A DNA stretch of 64,000 nt from an uncultured Muribaculaceae bacterium. Lineage in GTDB: Bacteria; Bacteroidota; Bacteroidia; Bacteroidales; Muribaculaceae. The position numbers and the translations under genes were made by a program. The DNA lies in contig CAMWYR010000001.1 in assembly GCA_947178505.1 (NCBI GenBank), forward strand, positions 124,001-188,000. Direction: 5' to 3'. Shown here one piece after another: positions 1 through 9,629 of the stretch; the stretch's first letter is position 1, and each line of letters opens with the position of its first letter. The notes below the pieces were generated by a model. It saw only the letters and a program-made list of their open reading frames with translations, was not told the origin of the DNA and ran no database searches.

Positions 1-117
1 TTTTCGGTTGAATTTATTTAATTTTGCAGATATCTCAACACGCAGCGGAAAGCAAGGCGCGCAATGACGCGTCGGAATTTTCTCCTGTGGGGAGGAACAA
101 TAGTAAAACCTGACATT

Positions 118-2091
118 ATGAAAGAAGAAGAAAAAGTCTACACCACCGACACCGGACTGCCGGAGAACGCGTTCCGCGAGCTGGCCGCCGACGAGAAGTA
201 CGTGCCGGTGATGCATCCGGCCCACGACCAGAAAGAGGTCACGCCCTACTCTGTGGGTATGGGTCTGGTGATGGCGATCGTGTTCAGTGCGGCTGCAGCC
301 TATCTGGGGCTAAAGGTTGGCCAGGTGTTCGAAGCGGCAATTCCCATCGCCATCATCGCAGTTGGCCTCAGCAATGCCCTCGGCAAGAAGAATTCACTGG
401 GACAGAACGTCATCATTCAGTCGATCGGCAGCTGCTCGGGCGTTATCGTAGCCGGCGCGATCTTCACGCTTCCGGCCCTCTATATCCTTCAGGGCACATA
501 TCCCGACATTGTAGTTGATTTCTATCAGATTTTCCTCAGTTCGCTGCTCGGAGGTATTCTGGGCATCCTGTTCTTCATCCCCTTCCGTAAGTATTTCGTG
601 AAGGATATGCACGGCAAGTATCCCTTCCCTGAAGCTACGGCCACGACGCAGGTGCTCGTATCGGGCATCCAGAGCGAGACAAAGGCCGAAGGCAAATCAG
701 GTCAGGCCAAAACGCTCGTGATCGCATCTCTGATAGGCGGCATCTACGACTATATCGTTGCCACATTCGGCTGGTGGGCGGAGACAGTAGAGAGCACCGC
801 ATCCACCTGGGGCCAGACCATTGCCGAAAAGACGAAACTCGTGCTGAGCTGCAATACCGGAGCAGCTCTTCTCGGACTTGGCTACATCGTGGGCCTCAAA
901 TATGCCTTCGTGATTTTTGCCGGGTCGATATTCGTGTGGTGGATTGTCATTCCTCTGATGGGTACCTACGGAGCTCCTGAAATGGCAGCAATGGCTCCCG
1001 ACGCCATCTTCAAGGACTATGCGCGTATGATCGGCATCGGCGGTATCGCCATGGCCGGAGTTATCGGCATCGTTAAGTCGTGGCCCATCATCTGCAATGC
1101 CGTAGGGCTTGCAGGTCGTGAATTCAAGGGCACGAAATCAGATACAAAGGAAATGCGCTGGCAGATGGATATCTCGATGAAGAAAATCGTGTTCTTCATA
1201 GCGCTCGCGCTTGTGGCCGTCCTGATCTTCTTCTGGTTCGGAGTGATCCATACGTTCTGGCAGGCCCTCGTGGCATGGCTTGTAGTGACTCTAATCGCAT
1301 TCCTCTTCACCACCGTAGCGGCCAACGCGATAGCGATCGTGGGCAGCAACCCTGTGTCGGGCATGACACTGATGACACTCATCATCGCGTCTGCGATTTT
1401 CGTGGCTATCGGACTTAACGGCACAAGCGGCATCGTGGCCTCGATGGTGATCGGCGGCGTTGTCTGCACGGCCCTCTCAATGGCCGGCGGCTTCGTGACC
1501 GACCTGAAGATCGGCTACTGGCTCGGCTCCACACCCCGCAAGCAGGAATCCTGGAAATTCCTCGGCACGCTCGTATCAGCCGCAACTGTAGGCGGTGTGA
1601 TTATCGTGCTCAACAAGGTATACGGCTTCACCGGCGACAATGCGCTCGTGGCTCCGCAGGCCAATGCCATGGCAAAGGTGATCGAGCCCCTCATGATGGG
1701 CGGCGAGACCCCCTGGATTCTCTATATGGTCGGAGCGATCCTCGCCCTTATCCTCAACTGGCTTGGCGTGCCCGCTCTGGCATTCTGTCTCGGTATGTTC
1801 ATCCCGTTGTCGCTCAACACTCCGATGCTCGTGGGCGGAGCAGTGGCCTACTTCGTAAGCAATTCTTCCAAGGATAAGAAAGTGAACGATGCCCGTCGCG
1901 ACCGCGGCACGCTGCTCTCGTCGGGTCTTATCGCCGGAGGCGCACTCTTCGGTGTGTTCGCGGCAATCACGCGCTTCGCCGGCTTCGAATATGTGACTCC
2001 CGGCAGCCCCGAACTCACCCAGATACTCGGATGCGTAGCCTACCTGTTGCTCATTGGCTATCTCATCTGGGATTCCAAGCGCGCGAAGTAA
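118..2091 (+). CDS. OPT family oligopeptide transporter
   Basis: Polytopic protein with OPT-like motifs (YSVGMGLVMAIVFSAAAAYLGLKVGQVFEAAIP; NVIIQSIGSCSGVIVAGAIFTLPALYI). Internal ATG at 118 is the likelier start than 64. Confidence 0.9.
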   Translation: MKEEEKVYTTDTGLPENAFRELAADEKYVPVMHPAHDQKEVTPYSVGMGLVMAIVFSAAAAYLGLKVGQVFEAAIPIAIIAVGLSNALGKKNSLGQNVIIQSIGSCSGVIVAGAIFTLPALYILQGTYPDIVVDFYQIFLSSLLGGILGILFFIPFRKYFVKDMHGKYPFPEATATTQVLVSGIQSETKAEGKSGQAKTLVIASLIGGIYDYIVATFGWWAETVESTASTWGQTIAEKTKLVLSCNTGAALLGLGYIVGLKYAFVIFAGSIFVWWIVIPLMGTYGAPEMAAMAPDAIFKDYARMIGIGGIAMAGVIGIVKSWPIICNAVGLAGREFKGTKSDTKEMRWQMDISMKKIVFFIALALVAVLIFFWFGVIHTFWQALVAWLVVTLIAFLFTTVAANAIAIVGSNPVSGMTLMTLIIASAIFVAIGLNGTSGIVASMVIGGVVCTALSMAGGFVTDLKIGYWLGSTPRKQESWKFLGTLVSAATVGGVIIVLNKVYGFTGDNALVAPQANAMAKVIEPLMMGGETPWILYMVGAILALILNWLGVPALAFCLGMFIPLSLNTPMLVGGAVAYFVSNSSKDKKVNDARRDRGTLLSSGLIAGGALFGVFAAITRFAGFEYVTPGSPELTQILGCVAYLLLIGYLIWDSKRAK

Positions 2092-2129
2092 TCAGGAAAA
2101 AGCCCCGGCAACAGGGAAACAGGCAACTT

Positions 2130-2169
2130 ATTAAGGAATTATTTCCGTAATTGGAAATAATTCCTTAAT
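2130..2169. terminator. 17-bp perfect inverted repeat, 6-nt loop; OPT gene terminator overlapping the fabD promoter region
   Basis: ATTAAGGAATTATTTCC-gtaatt-GGAAATAATTCCTTAAT followed by TTTGC; -7-like TAATTTTG at 2166-2173. Confidence 0.6.
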
Positions 2170-2258
2170 TTTGCATCTGAAGCAATAAGTGTCTCATACA
2201 TATATTGAAGTTGTTTCATTACGATAATAAATCAAAGCGAAAATAACACTTACAGACA

Positions 2259-3137
2259 ATGAAAGCATACGTATTCCCCGGCCAGGGTGCCCAGTTCGTG
2301 GGCATGGGTAAAGACCTTTATGACAACAACGAAGAGGCAAAGGCTCTTTTCGAGAAGGCAAATGAAATTCTCGGTTTCCGCATCACGGATCTGATGTTCA
2401 ACGGCACTGAGGAGGATCTCAAGCAGACGAAGGTTACCCAGCCCGCAATTTTCCTTCACAGCGTGATTCTCGCCAAGAGCCTCGGCGATGAATTCAAGCC
2501 CGATATGGTGGCAGGCCACTCACTCGGCGAATTTTCAGCGCTTGTTGCAGCAGGCGCCCTGAGTTTTGAGGAGGGCCTTAAGCTTGTTGCGAAGCGTGCG
2601 CAGGCGATGCAGAAAGCATGTGAGCTTCGCCCGTCGACTATGGCGGCCGTGCTCGCGCTCCCCGATGAGAAAGTGGAGGAACTCTGCGCCGAAGTGGATG
2701 ACATTGTTGCTCCGGCCAACTACAACTGCCCCGGTCAGGTAGTAATCTCCGGCACGAATGAAGGTATCGACGCAGCCTGCGAGAAGATGCTTGCCGCCGG
2801 CGCCAAGCGTGCGATGAAGCTCAAAGTTGGGGGTGCGTTCCACAGCCCCCTCATGCAGCCTGCTCAGGAAGAACTTGCAGAGGCAATCGCAGCAGCTGAA
2901 TTCACCACTCCGGTAGCTCCGGTCTATCAGAACGTAGACGGCAAGCCCCACACTGATCCTGCTGAAATTAAGGAAAACCTCATCAAGCAGCTGACGGCTC
3001 CCGTGCGCTGGACCTACGACGTGCAGGCAATGATCGCCGACGGTGCCGATGAGTTTATCGAACTCGGTCCCGGCAGCGTGCTTCAGGGTCTCGTGAAGAA
3101 AATCGACCGTTCGGTGGCTACAAGCGGCAAGCAGTAA
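2259..3137 (+). CDS. fabD: Malonyl-CoA:ACP transacylase
   Basis: [17 protein letters not shown] and [22 protein letters not shown] motifs. Confidence 0.95.
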   Translation: MKAYVFPGQGAQFVGMGKDLYDNNEEAKALFEKANEILGFRITDLMFNGTEEDLKQTKVTQPAIFLHSVILAKSLGDEFKPDMVAGHSLGEFSALVAAGALSFEEGLKLVAKRAQAMQKACELRPSTMAAVLALPDEKVEELCAEVDDIVAPANYNCPGQVVISGTNEGIDAACEKMLAAGAKRAMKLKVGGAFHSPLMQPAQEELAEAIAAAEFTTPVAPVYQNVDGKPHTDPAEIKENLIKQLTAPVRWTYDVQAMIADGADEFIELGPGSVLQGLVKKIDRSVATSGKQ

Positions 3138-3139
3138 TC

Positions 3140-4144
3140 ATGAATGTCGCAATCGTAGGCGCCAGCGGCGCCGTAGGCCAGGAATTTCTCCGTGTGCTCG
3201 AAGAGCAGAACTTTCCGATCAGCAATCTCCGCCTTTTCGGTTCGGCGCGCTCGGCCGGTAAGACCTGCCGCTTCCGCGACCGCGAAATCGTGATTGAGGA
3301 ACTCACCCACGATTCTGATTTTTCCGATGTTGAGATCGCTTTCACTTCTGCGGGAGCGTCGGTATCGAAGGAGTATGCGCCCGTGATCACACGCCACGGC
3401 ACGATAATGATCGACAATAGTTCGGCGTTCCGTATGGACCCCGACGTACCGTTAGTGGTGCCTGAGGTGAACCCCCGCGATGCCCTCGACCGTCCGAGAA
3501 ATATCATCGGTAATCCCAACTGCACGACTATCCAGATGGTTGTGGCGCTCAATGCTATTGAGAAAATCAGCCATATCAAGCGTGCGCACGTGGCCACATA
3601 TCAGGCAGCGAGCGGCGCAGGGGCGGCCGCGATGGATGAGCTGAAGGAACAGTATAATGAACTGTCGCGCGGCGACGAGCCCACGGTAAGGAAATTTGCG
3701 CATCAACTTGCCTACAATGTGATACCGCACGTCGATATCTTCACCGACAACGGCTATACGAAGGAGGAGATGAAGATGTACAACGAGACGCGCAAAATCA
3801 TGCACAGCGATATCCGCGTGTCGGCAACGTGCGTTCGCGTTCCCGTGCTCCGCGCTCATTCCGAAGCCATCTGGATCGAGACCGAGAAACCCGTGAGTCT
3901 TGAGGAAGCGCTCGAAGCCTTCCACAACTCGGAGGGAATCGTGCTCATTGACGAAGAGACAGAGAAGGGCAAGACCTATCCGATGCCGCTTATGGCGGCA
4001 GGCAGCGATCCGGTCTATGTGGGCCGTGTCCGCAAGGACCTGACCGACGACTGCGGACTGAACTTCTGGGTAGTGGCCGACCAGATAAAGAAGGGGGCCG
4101 CTCTCAACGCAGTGCAGATCGCACAATATCTTATCTCACAATAA
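3140..4144 (+). CDS. asd: Aspartate-semialdehyde dehydrogenase
   Basis: [52 protein letters not shown]. Confidence 0.95.
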   Translation: MNVAIVGASGAVGQEFLRVLEEQNFPISNLRLFGSARSAGKTCRFRDREIVIEELTHDSDFSDVEIAFTSAGASVSKEYAPVITRHGTIMIDNSSAFRMDPDVPLVVPEVNPRDALDRPRNIIGNPNCTTIQMVVALNAIEKISHIKRAHVATYQAASGAGAAAMDELKEQYNELSRGDEPTVRKFAHQLAYNVIPHVDIFTDNGYTKEEMKMYNETRKIMHSDIRVSATCVRVPVLRAHSEAIWIETEKPVSLEEALEAFHNSEGIVLIDEETEKGKTYPMPLMAAGSDPVYVGRVRKDLTDDCGLNFWVVADQIKKGAALNAVQIAQYLISQ

Positions 4145-4153
4145 TCTGACACA

Positions 4154-4194
4154 AAGGCTCCATTCCGGCAATGCGCAGGAATGGAGCCCTTTTC
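4154..4194 (+). terminator. Rho-independent terminator after asd
   Basis: GGCTCCATTCC-n11-GGAATGGAGCC then CTTTTC. Confidence 0.85.
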
Positions 4195-4206
4195 ATATCA
4201 TCACCT

Positions 4207-6384
4207 ATGGAAGAAAATGCCCGGCTTGAACTTGCCAGGAAAGTAATCACCCGCACCGGCACCAGCCTCTTTCTAACCGGAAAGGCGGGCACGGGAAAGA
4301 CTACATTCCTGCGTCAGCTCCGCGCAGACTGCCGGAAGCGGATGATCGTGACCGCTCCCACCGGTATCGCCGCCATCAACGCCGGCGGAGTGACACTTCA
4401 TTCATTCTTCCAGCTCGATTTCGGGCCGTACGTGCCCGGTATGAAGCGTGATTCTGCCAATAAACGCTCAATGGCATTCAGCAAGCAGAAAATCAAACTT
4501 ATCCGCGGGATGGATCTGCTCGTCATCGATGAGGTGAGTATGGTAAGAGCCGATCTACTGGATGCCGTCGACGACGTGCTGAGGCGTTTCCGCGACCGCA
4601 ATCTGCCCTTCGGGGGTGTGCAGCTTCTCCTTATAGGCGACCTCCGCCAGCTTCCTCCGGTAGTCGTGCAGGAGGAACGCCCACTCATGGAGGCGAATTA
4701 CCGCTCGCCATATTTCTTTGACAGCCACGCACTCAAGGATCTCGACTACCTGACTCTCGAACTCTCGAAGATCTATCGTCAGAGCGACCGTGAATTTATC
4801 GACATGCTCAATGCCGTGCGCACCAACCGCGTGAACCCCGAGATTCTTGCCAGACTCAACCGGCAGTATCGCAAGGATTTCAATCCTAAGGATTCGGAAG
4901 GCTACGTACGACTCACCACCCATAACAGTATGGCTGCTCGCATCAACCGTGAGCGTATGGACCGGCTACGGAAACCGACTCATTATTTCGATGCGGCCGT
5001 AGAGGGTAATTTTCCTGAAACAAGTTTTCCGGCCGACCGGCGGCTTGAACTGAAAGAGGGGGCGCAGGTGATGTTCATTAAGAATGATTCGGGAGCCGAC
5101 CGCAGGTTTTTCAACGGAATGATGGGCACAGTCACTTCCATCGACGGCGAAGATGTGATGGTCACCCCTACCGACTCCGACGAGCAGATAAAAGTGGAGC
5201 CTGTTGAGTGGGAAAATGTGAAATTCGTAATCGACGCAGAGACTAACGAGATAACCGAGCAGCGTGAAGGCGTGTTCCGTCAGCTGCCACTTCGTCCGGC
5301 CTGGGCGATCACTATCCATAAGAGCCAGGGACTTACTTTCGATAAGGCGATAATCAATGCTTCGGCCGCCTTCACCTCCGGACAGACCTACGTGGCGCTA
5401 TCGCGTTGCCGCTCGCTCGACGGGCTCGTGCTCGAAAGCCCCCTCACGCAGTCGTCGGTTATAACCGATGCGACCGTCACAGATTTTCTGAATGCGCATT
5501 CTTCCGTGCCTGATAACGACACCGTCGACCGGATGGCGCACTATTACGAACTGAGTCTTGTGGAGGGTATTTTCAATTTCCGGCCGCTCTTCAACGTCAT
5601 AGAGGGCGTGACGCGGATGCTGAAGGAGAATTTCATGCGGCTCTATCCTAATGCCGTGGCTGAGTTTGAAGGGGAAGTCAACCGTCTACGCCCGGAGATG
5701 ATAGATGTCGGCATAAGATTCTGCAACCAACTGCGCCGCATCGACTCCGAAAATCCGGATCTGAAGACAAACACGCTACTTCTGCAACGTATAAAAGATG
5801 CCTGTAATTATTTCTATCCGAGGCTTGAGGCCCTCACGATGGCCCTGAAGCGGGTGCCCGGGAGCCATGATAATAAAACCGTCACGCAAAAGCTCAACGA
5901 GCGCACTGAGCTGTATGCCGAGATGGCGGATGTGAGGAAAGAACTTCTGACAGCCTTCCGCTCGGATAATTTCGATTTAGACCGCTATCTCGATATCAAG
6001 GCGCGTGGCTCATTCAAACATTCCGACCGACCCGGGCGCAGATCCAACCGCGCAGACACCGTGCTCCGAAGCAAGCAAGACTCCCCCGGCAACTCCACCG
6101 GGAGCGATGTGATGAATCCGGTGCTACTCAACCGGTTACTCAGTTGGCGTAAAAAAGAGGCCAACGCAAGAGGAACGGGCGAACATGCCGTCGTATCGCT
6201 CAAGATACTGATGAATGTGGCCGATGCTCTGCCACGTAATGAAGTCGAACTGCTTCTGATTCCGGGGGTCGGGAAGGCAACGGCAAAAAAAATCGGCGAC
6301 GATCTCATCAGAATCGTCACCGAGTATATGAATGAGGCAAGCGCGACCATCAGCGTGCCCCGAAAACTAAACCGTAAAAGCTAA
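4207..6384 (+). CDS. PIF1/RecD-like DNA helicase with C-terminal HRDC-like region
   Basis: Walker A LTGKAGTGKTTFLRQL, LVIDEVSMVRADLLD, GDLRQLPPV, AITIHKSQGLTF; C-terminal IPGVGKATAKKIGDDLI. ATG at 4207 preferred because 4171 lies inside the asd terminator. Confidence 0.9.
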   Translation: MEENARLELARKVITRTGTSLFLTGKAGTGKTTFLRQLRADCRKRMIVTAPTGIAAINAGGVTLHSFFQLDFGPYVPGMKRDSANKRSMAFSKQKIKLIRGMDLLVIDEVSMVRADLLDAVDDVLRRFRDRNLPFGGVQLLLIGDLRQLPPVVVQEERPLMEANYRSPYFFDSHALKDLDYLTLELSKIYRQSDREFIDMLNAVRTNRVNPEILARLNRQYRKDFNPKDSEGYVRLTTHNSMAARINRERMDRLRKPTHYFDAAVEGNFPETSFPADRRLELKEGAQVMFIKNDSGADRRFFNGMMGTVTSIDGEDVMVTPTDSDEQIKVEPVEWENVKFVIDAETNEITEQREGVFRQLPLRPAWAITIHKSQGLTFDKAIINASAAFTSGQTYVALSRCRSLDGLVLESPLTQSSVITDATVTDFLNAHSSVPDNDTVDRMAHYYELSLVEGIFNFRPLFNVIEGVTRMLKENFMRLYPNAVAEFEGEVNRLRPEMIDVGIRFCNQLRRIDSENPDLKTNTLLLQRIKDACNYFYPRLEALTMALKRVPGSHDNKTVTQKLNERTELYAEMADVRKELLTAFRSDNFDLDRYLDIKARGSFKHSDRPGRRSNRADTVLRSKQDSPGNSTGSDVMNPVLLNRLLSWRKKEANARGTGEHAVVSLKILMNVADALPRNEVELLLIPGVGKATAKKIGDDLIRIVTEYMNEASATISVPRKLNRKS

Positions 6385-6458
6385 GGCTTCATCTGCTTGC
6401 ATACCTGCTGGAAGGTCAGCAGGCACAAATCCGAATCAAAGCCGCAACATGCCGCAAC

Positions 6459-7001
6459 TTAGGCCAGATTGAAATAGAAAGTGCCGAACGGGAGCACCAC
6501 GTAAAAGTCGTATGTGACTCCCCGGAGAATATAGGCCGTATTGAAGGCCTGCACGTCTAAATTTCTATCCCACATATCGGTCCAGGGATTCCAGGCGTTG
6601 ATTACATTCACCTGATACTGCGCTCCGACATACTGATAGCTGACCAACATAGGGAGCACGCGCCATACGCCCTGGGCATCATATCCGCAGGCAATCACTT
6701 TCGTAACGCCCTGATTCATGGTGTTGCCGATAGAAACCGAAGGCGCAATCACAACCGACGGGCCATTGTTCCAGCCATTATACCAGGGACTACCCCATAC
6801 CGATGGGGGCGGCGCCACGGGACGCGGACCCGGATTCCAGCCGATACCGTTAGCCGGACCGCCGGGAGCCGGCAGACTGTTGGGAGCTCCGCCTCCACCC
6901 GGAGCCGGGAAACTGTTCTGTGCCGATGCCATACCTGCAGCCGTCAGGGCAAGCAGGCCTGCAAGCATTCCTCTGAGAGTATTTCTTATGATGTTTTTCA
7001 T
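6459..7001 (-). CDS. Hypothetical secreted Pro/Gly-rich protein
   Basis: Signal peptide-like N-terminus (MKNIIRNTLRGMLAGLLALTAAGMASAQ), PAPGGGGAPNSLPAPGG low-complexity segment; no family recognised. Confidence 0.6.
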   Translation of the reverse strand: MKNIIRNTLRGMLAGLLALTAAGMASAQNSFPAPGGGGAPNSLPAPGGPANGIGWNPGPRPVAPPPSVWGSPWYNGWNNGPSVVIAPSVSIGNTMNQGVTKVIACGYDAQGVWRVLPMLVSYQYVGAQYQVNVINAWNPWTDMWDRNLDVQAFNTAYILRGVTYDFYVVLPFGTFYFNLA

Positions 7002-7203
7002 ATTTTATATGTTTTTATTACTCAGATATAGTTGAACGTCTGAATCGCTCTTCGGAAGTATAACAAACAAACGGGGGCTTTTTCTGAATCCGGCCCCAAA
7101 TTTCATTAAGTTACCAACTGAAAATGAAAGGCAAATCAGAGAAGATAGTAAGCCATAACGAGCCTATGCAGGGGTGCGGAGGGGTGCGGAATCGCTTACA
7201 ATA

Positions 7204-7234
7204 TTTGAATTATCGAATTTTTTTTGTAATTTTG
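7204..7234 (+). promoter_or_regulatory. Bacteroidota-type promoter (TTTG-n19-TAATTTTG)
   Basis: TTTG at 7204-7207, TAATTTTG at 7227-7234, 16 nt before ATG 7250. Confidence 0.75.
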
Positions 7235-7249
7235 TAAAAATTCGGAGAT

Positions 7250-7543
7250 ATGGCAGACACTCTGACAGAAGCCCTGGGCCGTCTTAAAGTGAGAATATCC
7301 TCCCTGACGGCGGAAAACGCAAGTTTGCGAGAAGCCAACCGGAAACTGTCGGAGGAGAATGCACAGTTGCGCGAACTCGCCACTGAGGCAGGCACAGCGC
7401 GCCGCCGGGCCGAACTTGATGCCGAGTTCCTCGCCGTCTCGCATAAGCTGGCCGACGACCCCGACACCCTGATCGCAACGCGTCGCCATATCGCCCAATT
7501 GATTCGCAACATCGACCGTTGCCTTGAAATGCTTAAGGAATAG
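7250..7543 (+). CDS. Small coiled-coil protein upstream of zapA
   Basis: Heptad-like SSLTAENASLREANRKLSEENAQLRELATEAG; preceded by a good promoter; 28 bp before zapA. Confidence 0.75.
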   Translation: MADTLTEALGRLKVRISSLTAENASLREANRKLSEENAQLRELATEAGTARRRAELDAEFLAVSHKLADDPDTLIATRRHIAQLIRNIDRCLEMLKE

Positions 7544-7571
7544 GGAGCCGAAGGCTTCCCATCGCGAGGAG

Positions 7572-7889
7572 ATGAACGATTCGGATAAAGTTAAAATGTA
7601 CCTAAATATAGCAGACGAACGCATCGTGCTCGATGTCGACTCTGCCCAACAGGATTTCGTAAGGGAGGTAGAAAAAGGCGTCAACGAGATTTTCCGCCGA
7701 TTCCGCCTGCGCTATCCTTCCAAAGCCAATAAGGAAATCCTGGCTATGGTGGCATATCAGTATGCCTCTTTCTATTCCACGCTGAAAGAGCGTTATGACC
7801 ATGCTGCTGAAGATGCGGAGGAATGTCTGCGTCTTATCGATGAGGATCTGCGCAATGGCGCCGATGACTTTGATGACGACGCCTACTGA
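7572..7889 (+). CDS. zapA: Cell division protein ZapA
   Basis: MNDSDKVKMYLNIADERIVLDVDSAQQDFVREVEKGVNEIFRRFR...MVAYQYASFY; ZapA-like size and layout. Confidence 0.85.
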   Translation: MNDSDKVKMYLNIADERIVLDVDSAQQDFVREVEKGVNEIFRRFRLRYPSKANKEILAMVAYQYASFYSTLKERYDHAAEDAEECLRLIDEDLRNGADDFDDDAY

Positions 7890-7939
7890 TCGCCCCGTCT
7901 GCACATCCGATGAGAATTAAAGAGTCCCGGCTCTATGTT

Positions 7940-7981
7940 GCGAAGCCTTCCCGCATATGCGGAAAGGCTCGCTGTCGTTTT
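7940..7981 (+). terminator. Terminator hairpin after zapA
   Basis: GCGAAGCCTTCCCGCAT/ATGCGGAAAGGCTCGC followed by tgtcgttttgtt. Confidence 0.65.
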
Positions 7982-8073
7982 GTTAATTCATTGATAATAA
8001 AATATTTAACATTAAATTTGAAATCAACGTACATTAAACCAATAACAACAGAAGATCAAAATCGAAAATACCC

Positions 8074-9615
8074 ATGGAAATAGCAATAATCATCATCGTG
8101 GGCCTCGTTATGCTCGCCGCCGGATATATCGTGGCCACGTCGCTAAGTAAAAAGAACGCCACCTCGAGTGCGAATCAGATCCTTGCTGACGCGCGTCGCG
8201 AAGCAGAGAGATTCAAGGAAGAGCACATCTTCAAGTCGAAAGAGGAAGGAATGAAAATCATCGGCGATGCCGAACGCACGGCCAACCAGCGTCTACAGAA
8301 GGTGCAGAGCTCCGAAGCCCGCGCCAAGCAACGCGAAATGCAGCTCAACCAGCAGCAGAACGAGCAGAACCGTCGTAAGAAAGAACTTGAGAATCTGAAA
8401 AATACACTCGATAACCGTGAGCAGGTGATTGAAGCCAAATCGACTGAAGTGGAGCAGCTTCACCGCCAGGCACAGGATGAGCTCGTGAAAATATCAGGCC
8501 TCACTGTGGAGGAAGCAAAGGAGAAACTTGTGGAGTCGCTCAAGGATGAGGCAAAGACGGCTGCCGCCGGCTATATCAACGACATCATGGATGATGCTAA
8601 GATGACAGCCACGAAGGAGGCAAAACGCATCGTGATCCAGTCAATCCAGCGCGTTGCCACGGAAACTGCGGTGGAAAACTCCGTTACCGTTTTCCATATC
8701 GACAACGACGAAATCAAGGGCCGCATCATCGGTCGTGAAGGTCGCAACATCCGGGCTCTCGAAGCCGCCACAGGCATAGAAATCATCGTTGATGATACGC
8801 CCGAAGCCATCGTACTCTCCGGCTTCGACCCGGTGCGCCGTGAAATCGCGCGCCTCGCGCTGCATCAGCTCGTGACAGACGGCCGTATCCATCCGGCCCG
8901 TATCGAGGAGGTAGTGGCCAAGGTACGCAAGCAGGTGGAGGAAGAAATCATCGAGACCGGAAAGCGCACAACAATCGACCTCGGCATCCACGGTCTGCAT
9001 CCCGAACTCATCCGCATGGTGGGCAAGATGAAATATCGCTCCAGCTACGGCCAGAATCTGCTCCAGCACTCACGCGAGACGGCCAACCTCTGCGCTGTAA
9101 TGGCCTCCGAACTGGGGCTCAATCCGAAGAAAGCACGGCGCGCCGGCCTACTTCATGATATAGGCAAGGTGCCCGATGACGAGCCGGAACTCCCCCACGC
9201 ACTCCTGGGCATGAAGCTTGCCGAGAAATATAAGGAGAAACCCGATATCTGCAATGCCATCGGAGCCCACCATGATGAGGTTGAACAGACGTCGCTTCTG
9301 GCGCCGATCGTGCAGGTGTGCGATGCCATCTCAGGCGCACGCCCCGGTGCACGCCGTGAAATCGTGGAGGCATATATCAAGCGTCTCAATGATCTCGAAC
9401 AGCTTGCCCTCTCCTACCCCGGTGTGCTCAAGACTTACGCTATCCAGGCCGGCCGCGAACTGCGCGTGATTGTCGGCGCCGATAAGATCACCGACGCCGA
9501 GACTGAGAAACTGAGTGCCGAAATCGCCAAGAAGATTCAGGACGAACTCACGTATCCCGGTCAGGTGAAGATCACCGTCATCCGCGAGACCCGCGCAATC
9601 AGCTACGCAAAATAA
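8074..9615 (+). CDS. rny: Ribonuclease Y
   Basis: N-terminal TM helix, long coiled coil, KH region ([44 protein letters not shown]), HD domain (LLHDIGKV). Confidence 0.97.
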   Translation: MEIAIIIIVGLVMLAAGYIVATSLSKKNATSSANQILADARREAERFKEEHIFKSKEEGMKIIGDAERTANQRLQKVQSSEARAKQREMQLNQQQNEQNRRKKELENLKNTLDNREQVIEAKSTEVEQLHRQAQDELVKISGLTVEEAKEKLVESLKDEAKTAAAGYINDIMDDAKMTATKEAKRIVIQSIQRVATETAVENSVTVFHIDNDEIKGRIIGREGRNIRALEAATGIEIIVDDTPEAIVLSGFDPVRREIARLALHQLVTDGRIHPARIEEVVAKVRKQVEEEIIETGKRTTIDLGIHGLHPELIRMVGKMKYRSSYGQNLLQHSRETANLCAVMASELGLNPKKARRAGLLHDIGKVPDDEPELPHALLGMKLAEKYKEKPDICNAIGAHHDEVEQTSLLAPIVQVCDAISGARPGARREIVEAYIKRLNDLEQLALSYPGVLKTYAIQAGRELRVIVGADKITDAETEKLSAEIAKKIQDELTYPGQVKITVIRETRAISYAK

Positions 9616-9629
9616 CGATCTGAGACAAC

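Noticed and set aside
6404-6423. CCTGCTG/CAGCAGG hairpin after the helicase as terminator
   Set aside because: Short 7-bp stem with no T run; not strong enough to list.
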